From Rhodomicrobium sp. (GTDB lineage: Bacteria > Pseudomonadota > Alphaproteobacteria > Rhizobiales > HXMU1428-3), in NCBI GenBank assembly GCA_021604665.1, contig BQJK01000001.1, positions 868,001-932,000 of the forward strand: 64,000 nt of DNA. Direction: 5' to 3'. Each line of letters opens with the position of its first letter. Within the stretch, counting starts at the first letter, position 1. This document shows positions 18,366-28,528 of this stretch, piece by piece. The notes under the pieces are model-generated. The model made no database searches and was not told the origin of the DNA. It was given only the letters and a program-made list of their open reading frames with translations. Position numbers and translations under genes: made by a program.

Positions 18366-19709
18366 CTAATTCAGATCTTTCAAAAAGCGATCAATCGCCT
18401 TGGTCATCTCAATAGCCATGCCATTTTGCCATTTTTTGGACTTCAGAAGCTTCTCATCTTCAGGGTTACTAATATAGCCCAGTTCGATCAACACAGATGG
18501 CACAATAGCCGAGCGTAACACCCTGAAATTCGCAGACCGCATTTTGTTTTGAGTGAATTTGGTCTTGGAGCTCATCCGGTTTACTGCAAAACCAGCAAAT
18601 TTAAGCGATTGGTTCTTGGTTTCACGTTGGGTTAAATCCCAAAGAATGCCGCCAACCTCACTGGAGGTCTCAGGTAAATCAAGCCCCGCCAACACGTCAG
18701 ATTGGTTTTCCTTTTTCGCAAATGCCTGCGCTTCAAGGTCAGACCCCTTCTTGGAAAGGGTATAGATCGTTGCCCCCCTGGTACGGGACGCCAGCCGCTT
18801 GCTAATCGAATCCGCATGGATAGAAACAAACAGCGAAGCGTTATAATCCTCAGCAATCTTCACCCGCTCAGCCAGCGGTACAAAAACATCAACAGTCCGC
18901 GTGAGCTTAACGTCATATTTCCCAAGCTGTTTCATCTTTTTGCGCAGCACCTTGGCAAAGGCCAGCACAACATCCTTCTCTTTAGAACCCTTGGCGCTCG
19001 AAGCCCCAGGATCAAGCCCGCCATGCCCAGGATCTATAACCACCCTCAAGCGGCCTTTATGCTTCTTTTCACGGGTGAGGATTTCAATGGATTTATCAAC
19101 CGAGGCCGGCTGCACGTTATTTTTCTCGCGGCGCTTATTGTAAAGTTCACGGCGGCGGCGCTCAAAATTCTTGCGATCCGTTGGCACAATATCAACAACC
19201 AGCTTTGCCGGCACATTGCCCTTCGGCTTCAATATAAACGACTGCTCCACATGCACAGGACCAATCACATCGATCACAATTCGTGATTTGCCGGGCGCAA
19301 ATAACCCATAGCGAAACGCACTCACCAGCCCTTTGCCAGAGTTGCCAAGCCCTTCTGGCAAGCTAAAATTGACATTCGGCAGATCAATGATCACCCGGTA
19401 AGGATCAGCAAGTGTAAAAATCCGGTAATCGGTTGCTTTTGAAAGGTCCGCGACAAATCTGGTCCGTGCTTTATTACCGCCAAGACGCGCATCTTTGGCA
19501 ACGGTAGAGCCCTTATCTTTTGCGGCAACCGGCGCATTAAAAAATGACGATAGCCCCAGGATAACTGCTAAAGTTGCAACAACACCGCCCCTGAAAATAG
19601 CCCCCTTCAGAACATGACCAACTATCATCGGCAAATCTGAAACTATTGAACGGGAAAGTTTAAAATGTACCAATTTTGCCCTCACCATATTCGTCTGTTC
19701 GTCCCTCAC
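18366..19709 (-). CDS. N-acetylmuramoyl-L-alanine amidase (AmiC type)
   Basis: Periplasmic zinc amidase that cleaves the peptide stem from peptidoglycan, normally during cell separation. It has 447 aa: a signal sequence after a charged lead (GGVVATLAVILGLSSFFNAPVAA, near residues 38-60), an AMIN-like domain at about 75-180 (FVADLSKATDYRIFTLADPYRVIIDLPNV), a basic linker, and an Amidase_3 domain with the zinc ligands in VVIDPGHGGLDPG near 223 and FVSIHADS near 295, and the catalytic Glu in LIELGYISN near 407. The start is uncertain (GTG at 19709 or the Met eight codons later). Divergent from rne across 1.8 kb. Confidence 0.92.
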   Translation of the reverse strand: MRDEQTNMVRAKLVHFKLSRSIVSDLPMIVGHVLKGAIFRGGVVATLAVILGLSSFFNAPVAAKDKGSTVAKDARLGGNKARTRFVADLSKATDYRIFTLADPYRVIIDLPNVNFSLPEGLGNSGKGLVSAFRYGLFAPGKSRIVIDVIGPVHVEQSFILKPKGNVPAKLVVDIVPTDRKNFERRRRELYNKRREKNNVQPASVDKSIEILTREKKHKGRLRVVIDPGHGGLDPGASSAKGSKEKDVVLAFAKVLRKKMKQLGKYDVKLTRTVDVFVPLAERVKIAEDYNASLFVSIHADSISKRLASRTRGATIYTLSKKGSDLEAQAFAKKENQSDVLAGLDLPETSSEVGGILWDLTQRETKNQSLKFAGFAVNRMSSKTKFTQNKMRSANFRVLRSAIVPSVLIELGYISNPEDEKLLKSKKWQNGMAIEMTKAIDRFLKDLN

Positions 19710-21479
19710 ACAGCGCAGAAAGCACTTTGGAGAATAATTAAAGCCAACCAGGCGATGCGCCCCTGACTACCCACAATCTTGACCAACGCCAGGCAACTCA
19801 GCGGGGTGTTTCCTGAAAAGCAAAAAACAATGCCCTCAATATGGCCTGTTGCCCTCTATTAGGGCCAAATGCTCAAAATCAACCATGACAAATGACCAGA
19901 TCGCCCAACATACTAATGAATGAGGCGCATGCCCCTGCTAAACGCATTCGCACACCCACCAGCAACCATCAGCACATCAAGAAGCCCCTCTCACTCACTT
20001 ATGCACAGCAAACATGGCAGAGAGGTGGTTAAAATCCGGCTAGCAAATCCCATAATTCAGAAAAACTCTGATCTAGAAAACAGAAGATAACGCTCCCCTT
20101 ATTGCCCCAAACTCCTAATTAGCCATGCCATTCAAAGCAGCCATGCCAAAGGGCGGGACCATTTTAAACAGCAAGGATATAGCTAATTTCGCCCAAAACG
20201 TCAGGTAGCACGCCACCAAATTGCCACCATGAAGTGTAAAAAGCAGACTTTCCCTTTGATAGTCACTAAAAAATTACTTATAACGACTATAGTGGTTATG
20301 CGATTCGACTGATTATCTAAACGTTAAGAGAATCAGTAACTTGCCTAGCCGCATACCGGAACATTTCACGAAAGATACAGCATAAAACTCTGCATTTTAA
20401 CCAAGCAGACATAGAAGCACAGGCCTAAGAAACCTGAACTTATGCGTCTCTTAAACAGCAGACTTGCAGTTATCCAGTGATGCGCCTATCTTGCTGAACA
20501 TGCAGCCACTACAACTCACTATGGTGAGCTGTGAAGCCAGCATCTGATATTTAACAAGATCAGCCCTAAGAATAACCGGACGCGCCAAACATTTTAACCA
20601 GGCTAATCAAGCCACTAGGCCCAGAATGGGCGGTCCAAAATAGAAAGATACACAAAGTTTCAACAGCGAAGGTTAGGTAAATTCCCTAATGCATCTTCAA
20701 GATATATCACCTCTGTCCTGTATAACTTCACAGCCGGAAATCATGATATAGCGCCATTATTGCCTTGAAACCGCAATTGCCTTGTTACCGCAGCGGGTCA
20801 CCCCCAGCCTCACCGCAGATAAATAACCGAATGCCGTTAATTGGCAGGTATTAAAAAGTGAAACCCCTAAAGCAACCAACGCCCTGAGCTGTTGGCCTGC
20901 TAAAGTTACACTGGTCCAAATTATTATCCCCCATGGAAAATCATGGATAGTTAAAGGCCACCCAAATACCCAAAAGAGTTAGCGGCAATTAAATTCAACC
21001 TATCCGCCGGGCTTATTATAGTAAAAGCCCCGCCGTTTAAGACCATAGGAACCACGAACCATAAGGCCAGAAATGGTCATTTAAATATAGTTTGCAGCCA
21101 GAACTGACGCTTTAAAGGAAACCCGGCTATAGAGCCGCCCTTGAAAGCTCCGGGTAGTGAGAAAACTTATCTCCCACCCCGGCAAACCATCATATTTGAG
21201 TTTTACGGCGCATACTTCGCACAAATTATACCAACAAACAGAAAGCCAAACCCGGCAGAATAGACATGACAAACCAGATCGCCAATTCAGATAATTTGAG
21301 GGAGCCTCTCATCACAATGATGCAGAGCAACCGCCATTATGGCCTCTCCTCCTTATCTGGCCGTCTCGTTGCAAGTAGCCCTGCCCCGGCTTTACCAACC
21401 ATCGGAGCGCGCGGTCAAAGGCAGCCTCAGCTTATGAGCCTCCAGCCATTGAGCCCCCCTCCGGCCAGGAATATTCTAT
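19710..21479. other. 1.8-kb divergent gap between amidase and rne, no gene seen
   Basis: No frame here carries a convincing start or family motif; the two track ORFs at 21081 and 21266 lack support. I see no tRNA-like sequence. It must hold the amidase promoter and the rne promoter with a possibly long rne leader; small dyads such as ATAAC-N10-GTTAT near 20280 occur. The length is unusual for this gene-dense window. Confidence 0.55.
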
Positions 21480-24029
21480 ATGTCAAACAAAATGCTTATC
21501 GATGCCTCGCACCCGGAAGAAACCCGGGTCGTGGTGATGCGGGGAGACCGTGTTGAAGAATTTGACTTCGAGTCAGCACTAAGAAAACAACTTCGCGGCA
21601 ATATCTATCTTGCCAAAGTTACAAGAGTTGAGCCATCGCTCCAGGCAGCTTTCGTCGATTACGGCGGCAATCGTCATGGTTTTCTAGCCTTTAACGAAAT
21701 ACATCCTGATTATTATCAGCTCCCCCAGGCAGACCGCCAGGCGCTGCTTGATTTCGAACGCGAAGAAGCCCGCGACGCTGCATTAAAAGAAGCCGCCGCT
21801 GAGCGTGGCAGTGATGATGACACCTCAGATGACACAGATCATGATGAGAGTGACGAAGACGAAAAAGACGAAACAACATCACCAGATGAGCTGAACGCCG
21901 CCGATGATAGCGACGATCAGGACGAAGATGATGATGAGGTTGAATCTGTTGGCACTGAGGATGCTTTAGAAGAGCTACCTGAACGCCAACATTTGCGCCG
22001 CAGAAACTACAAAATCCAGGAAGTAATAAAACGCCGCCAGATCATTCTGGTTCAGGTTGTCAAAGAGGAGCGCGGCAATAAAGGCGCAGCTCTCACAACC
22101 TATTTATCGCTTGCCGGCCGTTACACAGTGTTAATGCCAAATACAGCTCGCGGCGGCGGCATTTCCCGTAAAATCGCCAACCCGTCAGATCGTAAACGTC
22201 TGCGCAAAATTGTTGACGAGCTTGAAGTGCCGGAAGGCATGGGGCTCATCGTGCGCACAGCAGGCGCTTCAAGAACCAAAGCCGAAATCAAACGCGACTT
22301 TGAATATCTTTTGCGTCTCTGGGAAAATGTCCGCGACCTCACCCTACAATCTTCAGCACCTTCTCTTGTTTACGAAGAAGGCAACCTGATCAAACGCTCC
22401 ATTCGCGACCTTTACAGCAAAGAGATCGAAGAAGTGCTGGTCTCTGGCGAAGAAGAATACCGTGAAGCAAAAGATTTTATGCGCATGCTCATGCCGAGCC
22501 ATGCCAAAAATGTGCAGCCCTTCAAAGAGAGCGAACCGCTATTCACGCGCTACAAAATTGAAGCACAGCTGAACGCGATGTATAGCCCCTATGTCACCTT
22601 GCCATCAGGCGGCTACATCGTCATCAATCAAACAGAAGCGCTAGTCTCTGTAGATGTGAACTCAGGACGCTCGACTAAAGAGCATTCAATTGAGGAAACC
22701 GCCCATAACACCAATCTTGAAGCCGCGACAGAAATTGCCCGCCAGCTTCGCCTGCGTGATCTGGCTGGTCTTGTCGTCATCGACTTCATTGATATGGAAG
22801 AACGGCGCAATAACCGCTCGGTTGAGCGCCGCATGAAAGAATGCTTGCGCCATGACCGCGCCCGCATTCAAGTTGGACGCATCAGCCATTTCGGACTAAT
22901 GGAAATGTCGCGCCAACGGTTGCGCACTGGCGTTTTAGAAGGCTCCACAAGCCAATGCCCGCACTGTCAGGGCACCGGCATGATCCGCTCAACAGAATCA
23001 ATGGCGCTGACCATCCTTCGCGCTCTTGAAGACCGGCTGCAAACCCAGCGCCAATCGCTAGACCTCGTCTGCAATACTAACGTTGATGTTGCGCTCTACA
23101 TTCTAAATAACAAACGCAAATATGTTCATGACATTGAGCGCCGCTACAGCGTCAACATCTCTGTTGAAGCAACAGCAGATCTTGAAGGCGTTAGCTACAC
23201 CATCGAGAACAGAAAACGTCATGAAGACGATCAGCACTCTAGCGGTGCCGTCATCCAGATGGATTGGGCACATAAATCAGTAGATAGCGAACCAGCCCCG
23301 CAAGAGGATAGTGACGACAGCAGCAAACCGCGCCGCCGCCGCCGCCGCCGTGGAGGCCAAAATGCCCGCCGCAATCACAATGAGGACCGGGGCGAAGATC
23401 GCAACGATAATCAAAACTCAGATCAAGAGACCGACAACAGCTCATCTAATGACAGCGCTGAAAATAAGGTTGAAAGCACCCATTCAGATGACAACTCGGA
23501 TGATGAGAGCAAATCTCGCCGCCCAAGGCGGCGCGGCAGAAGAGGTGGTCGTCGGCGCAGCAAACGCAATCAGGATGCTGAAACAGCAAATGGTGAAGGC
23601 AACTCAGCGCAAGACGAAAACAACTCGTCTCACAATGACAGCAACAACCAGAACGATAACCAAACAGAAGCTCCAAAAGCTGACGCAGAAGCTGAAAATA
23701 GCGGCGAGAACATAGCCACCAATGACAATCAGCAAGATGAAAGCAACTCTGAACCCCGCGCCAGACGACCACGTGGCCGGCAAAGAAGCAGACGATCTGA
23801 AAGCAAAGAGCCTAAATCAGAACAACACGCTGAAACAGCTTCAGAGCAAAATGTGAAAGATGAAAAGCCTGCGAACATAAAAACAGAACCATCTTCGGAT
23901 GTAAAAGTCGCAGATAAACCATCTGATACTAAAAATGACCCAAGCAGCATAGTGTCATCTGAAGTCGCGAAAGCCCCTGAAAAAGAAGACGCCAACCCAC
24001 GCCGTGGTTGGTGGCAAAAAAGAGGCTAA
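21480..24029 (+). CDS. rne: Ribonuclease E
   Basis: Endoribonuclease that starts mRNA decay and processes rRNA, acting as the scaffold of the degradosome. It has 849 aa. The N-terminal half contains the S1 domain, split by a very acidic insertion at about 110-160 (DDTSDDTDHDESDEDEKDE), which is typical of alphaproteobacterial RNase E. Catalytic Asp regions are VDVNSGRS near 390 and VVIDFIDM near 434; the zinc-link CPHCQGTG is near 493. The C-terminal 270 residues are disordered, with alternating Asn/Asp/Glu and Arg blocks (RRRRRRRGGQ) for RNA and protein binding. The ATG at 21480 follows AGGAA. A strong terminator follows. Confidence 0.97.
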   Translation: MSNKMLIDASHPEETRVVVMRGDRVEEFDFESALRKQLRGNIYLAKVTRVEPSLQAAFVDYGGNRHGFLAFNEIHPDYYQLPQADRQALLDFEREEARDAALKEAAAERGSDDDTSDDTDHDESDEDEKDETTSPDELNAADDSDDQDEDDDEVESVGTEDALEELPERQHLRRRNYKIQEVIKRRQIILVQVVKEERGNKGAALTTYLSLAGRYTVLMPNTARGGGISRKIANPSDRKRLRKIVDELEVPEGMGLIVRTAGASRTKAEIKRDFEYLLRLWENVRDLTLQSSAPSLVYEEGNLIKRSIRDLYSKEIEEVLVSGEEEYREAKDFMRMLMPSHAKNVQPFKESEPLFTRYKIEAQLNAMYSPYVTLPSGGYIVINQTEALVSVDVNSGRSTKEHSIEETAHNTNLEAATEIARQLRLRDLAGLVVIDFIDMEERRNNRSVERRMKECLRHDRARIQVGRISHFGLMEMSRQRLRTGVLEGSTSQCPHCQGTGMIRSTESMALTILRALEDRLQTQRQSLDLVCNTNVDVALYILNNKRKYVHDIERRYSVNISVEATADLEGVSYTIENRKRHEDDQHSSGAVIQMDWAHKSVDSEPAPQEDSDDSSKPRRRRRRRGGQNARRNHNEDRGEDRNDNQNSDQETDNSSSNDSAENKVESTHSDDNSDDESKSRRPRRRGRRGGRRRSKRNQDAETANGEGNSAQDENNSSHNDSNNQNDNQTEAPKADAEAENSGENIATNDNQQDESNSEPRARRPRGRQRSRRSESKEPKSEQHAETASEQNVKDEKPANIKTEPSSDVKVADKPSDTKNDPSSIVSSEVAKAPEKEDANPRRGWWQKRG

Positions 24030-24120
24030 GCGCAAAAAGAGACGCAGCAGGGATATTTTTTAAAGCTCTCTGTAGCTGTTTCAAACGAGTGAAAGGTGAG
24101 AGATCACCAAAACAGATAAA

Positions 24121-24152
24121 GAAAAAGCCCGCAGTTTGCTGCGGGCTTTTTT
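24121..24152. terminator. Bidirectional terminator between rne and the aminotransferase
   Basis: GCCCGCAG-TTTG-CTGCGGGC is flanked by AAAA on the left and TTTTTT on the right, so it can end transcripts of both convergent genes. Confidence 0.93.
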
Positions 24153-24208
24153 GTGAACCGATTAAACCTTCACTCATCGCGTCCTGTACTCATCAAGTCC
24201 TGTTTTCA

Positions 24209-25405
24209 TCAAGTCAATGGCCGTGCCTTCAACCGCCGCACCGCCTCTTCTACCTCATCACAAGAACCAGCATATGAAAAACGCATCATATAATGCCCAT
24301 GCACAGGGTCAAAATCCAACCCCGGACAAGCCGCAATGCCATACTCATCCAACAACCGCCCAGAAAAGGCCAGGCTGTCATCCGTAAACTGGCTCACATC
24401 GGTATAAATATAAAAGGCCCCATCAGCCGGTGCAAACTGACCAAGCCCCGCTTCACTTAAACCCGTCATCAAACAATCCCGGTTGCGCTTATAGTGGGCT
24501 TTAATCTCCTCCAGCTCGTCGACCGCATCAAACGCCGCAATAGCCGCATGTTGAGATAAGGTCGGCGCTGAAATATAGAGATGCTGATTAAGCTTCTCCA
24601 TCACCCGGGTTAAAGCGGGCGGCACCACCATCCACCCAATACGCCACCCCGTCATGGAGTAATATTTAGAAAAGCTGTTCAGCACAATCACATGGTCATT
24701 CGCCGCCCAATTCGTATCCGGCTTGCCAGGGTTAGCCCGGCTGGTACATGCGGCCGTAACCGGCGGGGCACCATAGGTCAGCCCATGATATATCTCATCA
24801 GAAAACAACCAAACATTATGACGCCGCGTCAGCTCAATAATCGCCTGCATTTCATCATTGCCAATCATTGCACCCGTTGGGTTGGCCGGGCTGGCAAAAA
24901 GCAGCGCCTTTACATTGTCTTCAACAATGGCTTTTTGAACAGCGCTATAGTCAGGCACCCAGCCGGTCTCAGGGCCAATAGTTAAAGGCTTAGCCTCCAG
25001 CCCCACAACAGATATTATCTCTCGGTAACAAGGGTAGCCCGGCTGCATAATGGCAACCCGGTCCCCAACATCAAGCGTGGCTAAAAATGAAAGCAAAAAC
25101 CCGGCAGATGAGCCTGTCGTAATGATAATTTGATCCGGGGTAACAGCAGCACCATAAGCCGCCATATAATGGCGGCTAATCCGCTCACGCAGCGGCGCAA
25201 TACCCAACGCTTCTGTATAGCCAATCAAATCACTATCAATAACCGCTTTCGCCCGCTCTCGGACCAATTGCGGCGCCGCGCCGCCCGGTTGCCCAACTTC
25301 CATATGGCAAATATCTTCACCGCGCTGGCTACGCAGCTTTGCTTCCCGCAGCACGTCCATCGCCAGAAACGCCGCAATTTCACTTCGGCTGGAAAGGTCT
25401 ACCAA
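24209..25405 (-). CDS. Class I/II pyridoxal-phosphate aminotransferase
   Basis: Fold-type I aminotransferase of 398 aa, resembling aspartate/aromatic aminotransferases; the exact substrate cannot be read from the sequence. The PLP-binding lysine lies in NSFSKYYSMTGWRIGW near residue 236. Other family marks are SPANPTGAMIGNDE, SDEIYHGLTYG and the C-terminal MRFSYAG arginine region. It starts with TTG at 25405; AAAGAGGT lies 8 bases upstream and no ATG is near. It is divergent from the M48 protease gene and convergent with rne. Confidence 0.92.
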   Translation of the reverse strand: MVDLSSRSEIAAFLAMDVLREAKLRSQRGEDICHMEVGQPGGAAPQLVRERAKAVIDSDLIGYTEALGIAPLRERISRHYMAAYGAAVTPDQIIITTGSSAGFLLSFLATLDVGDRVAIMQPGYPCYREIISVVGLEAKPLTIGPETGWVPDYSAVQKAIVEDNVKALLFASPANPTGAMIGNDEMQAIIELTRRHNVWLFSDEIYHGLTYGAPPVTAACTSRANPGKPDTNWAANDHVIVLNSFSKYYSMTGWRIGWMVVPPALTRVMEKLNQHLYISAPTLSQHAAIAAFDAVDELEEIKAHYKRNRDCLMTGLSEAGLGQFAPADGAFYIYTDVSQFTDDSLAFSGRLLDEYGIAACPGLDFDPVHGHYMMRFSYAGSCDEVEEAVRRLKARPLT

Positions 25406-25843
25406 AAAACTACCTCTTTAAAAAATCAGTCCGCGAAAAATCAAAGAATCTCAAAATTTAACCGGCCCTCAGGATCCGGCAAATCTCAACAATGAGAAAC
25501 TATTAAGTGATAACAATGAAACAACAAAATGCCCTGGGGATATACACCCCCTGCCTTCATATGGTCATGAAATCAGAAGACAAATAAACTGAGCGCAAAT
25601 CGCTTATCATCCAGTTTCATCCTGGCATGAGTATATATAAGCCGCATCAGCTTTAAGGCCATAAGAAACATCTGATGCAACAGGGGCTAACACTCACCGG
25701 ACCAAAAAGCAAAAGACCAATGTCATTTGGCGAGAATAATGTTTTTTGGGGGTAATAGAGCGCAATTAAAGATTTAGCCTGCAACCAAAAGCCGTTATCA
25801 CGTTAATTTTAAGCGACAAACGCCAGGTAAGCGGTTTATTCAT
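25406..25843. other. Divergent intergenic gap, no gene seen
   Basis: 438 bases between the divergent aminotransferase and M48 protease genes. No supported ORF or RNA gene; promoters for both are expected here. Confidence 0.6.
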
Positions 25844-27424
25844 ATGAGCCAGACAATGACGCAAAAGGCAAGAATGACATTAGAGAAAAATGGGCACCAA
25901 TTCAGCCCCATCAGCGCAGATCTAAAAAACATGCCAGCTGACAGAAAAAATAAAAAAACACTCCCGGTTCAGCCCCCCCTTGCAACAAAAGCAAATCCTG
26001 ATGACGAGACAGCAATGCTTAAAAACATTAGATCACGAAATACCAGCTCAGACTTTCTCAAGTCACAATTTATCAAGCGACGGTTAAATAACCTCGCCAT
26101 ATTAATCATGGCCTGTCTGCTGGCCGCCCTGCCCTTTGCTAAAGCCGCGAACGCAGCTGGCCTCATACGCGACGCTGAAGCTGAAAATCTTATCAGAGAT
26201 TATAGCATCCCCATTTTGCAGGCTGCCGGGCTCTCCTCTCAAAATATTTCAATCCACATTATCAACGATAAAAACTTTAATGCCTTCGTTGTTGATGGCC
26301 GCAATATGTTCATCAATATGGGCGCCATCATGCAATCTAAAACCCCCAACCAGCTCATTGGTGTCATGGCGCATGAAGCCGGCCATATTGCTGGCGGTCA
26401 CCTCTCCAGGTTGAGAGCCCACGCCGCCAAAGCTCAAACACTTGACCTGATGCTAAAAATCCTCGGCGGGGCTATGTTGATCGCTGGCGGTGCCGGCGGC
26501 GGCAAAGACCTTGGCAAAGCTGGTCAGGGCATTTTTGCAGGGAGCTCATATCAAACCTATCGCTCCATGAACCAATACCGCCAAACCGAAGAATATGCCG
26601 CTGACCAAGCCGCCTTCGTTTACCTGACCCGCACCAAACAATCAGCCAGAGGCATGATCGAGACATTCGAATATTTCGCCAGCCAGGCAATTGGCTCCCT
26701 GAAATATTCAGACCCCTATGTTCTTAGCCACCCGCTGCCACGAGCACGCATCAACCAGCTACGTGAAAAAGCCGAGCGCAGCCCTTATTTCAATAAAAAA
26801 GACCCACCCGCTCTGCAGCTTCGCCATGATATGGTCCGGGCAAAACTAGTGGCATTTACAAGCCAGGCTGGCTATGTTTACAACCGCTTCCCCAACAGCG
26901 ACCAATCTCGCCCGGCCCGCTATGCCCGCGCTATAGCGACCTTCCGCAGCACGGGCATTAAAGCGTTTTTACCAAAAGTGAACAAACTGCTGGCTGAGGA
27001 CCCGAACAACCCATATCTCCATGAGCTGAAAGGCCAGTTTCTCCTGGAATCAGGCAATGCAAAAGCTGCCATCCCCTCACTGAAAAAATCAGTTAACCTG
27101 GACCCGAGGGCAGCCATCATCCGCATAATGCTGGCACAGGCCATTTCACAGCAGCCCGGCGGCGGCAACCCTGATGTCATCATCAACCACCTGAAAAAGG
27201 CACTGGTTCGTGAAAAACGCTCTGCTATAGGGTACCGCCTATTGGCCAATGCCTATGGCCGTAAACGTATGATAGGTGAAGCAAGCTTAGCCTCTGCCCA
27301 TGCTTATTTCTTTGAGGGTAAATTACAGGATGCAAAAATGCAGGCCAAACGCGCCCAGAACCGCCTGAAGAAAAACAGCCCCAAATGGATACAAGCAAAT
27401 GATATCCTAAGCTTCCGGCGCTAA
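25844..27424 (+). CDS. M48 family metalloprotease with TPR-like repeats (BepA-like)
   Basis: Predicted periplasmic zinc protease and chaperone-like protein that helps outer-membrane protein assembly, by analogy with BepA. It is 526 aa as called. The zinc motif HEAGH is at about 177-181 and the third-ligand region EEYAADQAAF follows. The C-terminal 200 residues have TPR-like helices (NPYLHELKGQFLLESGNAKAAIPSL). Oddly, about 80 polar residues precede the signal peptide (LAILIMACLLAALPFAKAANA), so a later start such as the ATG at 26014 is quite possible. The dsbA-like gene follows 97 bases downstream. Confidence 0.9.
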   Translation: MSQTMTQKARMTLEKNGHQFSPISADLKNMPADRKNKKTLPVQPPLATKANPDDETAMLKNIRSRNTSSDFLKSQFIKRRLNNLAILIMACLLAALPFAKAANAAGLIRDAEAENLIRDYSIPILQAAGLSSQNISIHIINDKNFNAFVVDGRNMFINMGAIMQSKTPNQLIGVMAHEAGHIAGGHLSRLRAHAAKAQTLDLMLKILGGAMLIAGGAGGGKDLGKAGQGIFAGSSYQTYRSMNQYRQTEEYAADQAAFVYLTRTKQSARGMIETFEYFASQAIGSLKYSDPYVLSHPLPRARINQLREKAERSPYFNKKDPPALQLRHDMVRAKLVAFTSQAGYVYNRFPNSDQSRPARYARAIATFRSTGIKAFLPKVNKLLAEDPNNPYLHELKGQFLLESGNAKAAIPSLKKSVNLDPRAAIIRIMLAQAISQQPGGGNPDVIINHLKKALVREKRSAIGYRLLANAYGRKRMIGEASLASAHAYFFEGKLQDAKMQAKRAQNRLKKNSPKWIQANDILSFRR

Positions 27425-27521
27425 AAATTACTGGTTGCAAGATGAAAAACAGGGAATGAACCAAACCCCCACTCACTGCGACCAAGAAAGAACAATGATC
27501 TTAACATTCGGAGAAAGTTAA

Positions 27522-28295
27522 ATGCCGCATCTGTACCTAACCTCGTCGCTCAAAAATATGAGCAAGCTTATAGCCATTGGCTTAGCCTCGGCCCTTTTAA
27601 TGGTGAGCGCGCCGCTTCAGGCAAAAACCTATGATGCAGAAGAAAAAGCTGCCATCAAAGACGTGGTCAAAGAATATCTGCTTGAAAACCCCGGCATTAT
27701 CCGTGAAGCCCTGGAAGAGCTGGAGCGCCGCACAGCTGAAGAAGAAAGAAACCGCCAGCAAAAGCTAATCTCGGAAAATAAAGATCTGCTTGTTAACCCT
27801 GAATATAGCCATGTCGCAGGCAATAAAGATGGCGATGTTACCGTTATCGAATTCTTCGATTACAACTGCCCATATTGCCGCCAGTCTTTAAAAGACATCG
27901 TAAAACTGATGGAAAATGACAAAAACGTCAAAATCGTCCTGAAAGAATATCCAATCCTCGGCGAAGCCTCAAAAGTTGCCTCTCTCGCAGCTCTCGCATC
28001 TCGTAAACAGGGCAAATATATGGAATATCACACAGCGCTGCTTTCAGCCAAAGGGCGCATCAACAAAAGCTCAATTATCTCAATCGCAAAAAAAGTCGGC
28101 TTGGATATTGATCAGCTAGAGAAAGACATGGTGTCGAAAGAAGTTGAGAATGAACTTCAGAAAAACATTGATGTCGGCATTAAGCTTGGTATTAACGGCA
28201 CCCCAACATTCATCTTCAATGACCGGGTTGTTCCACAGGTTCTCCCCTATGAAGCAATGCAGCAGGTGATAGCAAAACTACGCAAAGCCAGCTAA
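27522..28295 (+). CDS. DsbA/Com1-like thiol:disulfide oxidoreductase
   Basis: Exported thioredoxin-fold protein, probably forming or isomerising disulfides in the periplasm. The 257 aa have a signal peptide after a short lead (LIAIGLASALLMVSAPLQA), a charged helical region (about 35-85, EEKAAIKDVVKEYLLENPGIIREALEELE in shorter pieces), and the active site CPYC near 116-119 in FFDYNCPYCRQSL. The cis-Pro loop NGTPTFIFND is near 225. GGAGAAAG precedes the ATG at 27522. The helical N-terminal region is typical of Com1-like DsbA proteins. It follows the M48 protease gene and ends in a strong terminator. Confidence 0.92.
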   Translation: MPHLYLTSSLKNMSKLIAIGLASALLMVSAPLQAKTYDAEEKAAIKDVVKEYLLENPGIIREALEELERRTAEEERNRQQKLISENKDLLVNPEYSHVAGNKDGDVTVIEFFDYNCPYCRQSLKDIVKLMENDKNVKIVLKEYPILGEASKVASLAALASRKQGKYMEYHTALLSAKGRINKSSIISIAKKVGLDIDQLEKDMVSKEVENELQKNIDVGIKLGINGTPTFIFNDRVVPQVLPYEAMQQVIAKLRKAS

Positions 28296-28410
28296 ACAAC
28301 CGGCACCGGTGCTAAATAAGCGGTTTATGTCTATAAAGCCTGTTAATTGCACTTTAATTGCCCTAGACGATCAGGCAACTTAACGGCTTGAGCACAAAGA
28401 AATATACGTT

Positions 28411-28440
28411 ATAAAGGGCCCCTTGAGGGCCCTTTATATT
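28411..28440 (+). terminator. Rho-independent terminator of the M48-dsbA unit
   Basis: An 11-bp stem (ATAAAGGGCCC/GGGCCCTTTAT) with a 5-base loop, then ATTT. Separates the dsbA-like gene from aroQ. Confidence 0.8.
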
Positions 28441-28528
28441 TAGCCCCTTTAACTATATTTCGAGACGAACCTAAATAGGCCCCGCATCTCTTTTATGCGA
28501 TAATCAGCTCAAACGGCGAGACAAGCAA

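Noticed and set aside
18702-19286. 194-codon plus-strand ORF antisense to the amidase
   Set aside because: Shadow frame of the Amidase_3 domain, no ribosome-binding site.
28343-28357. TTAA-N7-TTAA site after the dsbA-like gene as a CtrA box
   Set aside because: It lies before the terminator of the upstream unit and 170 bases from aroQ, a gene with no expected CtrA link; chance in AT-rich DNA is likely.
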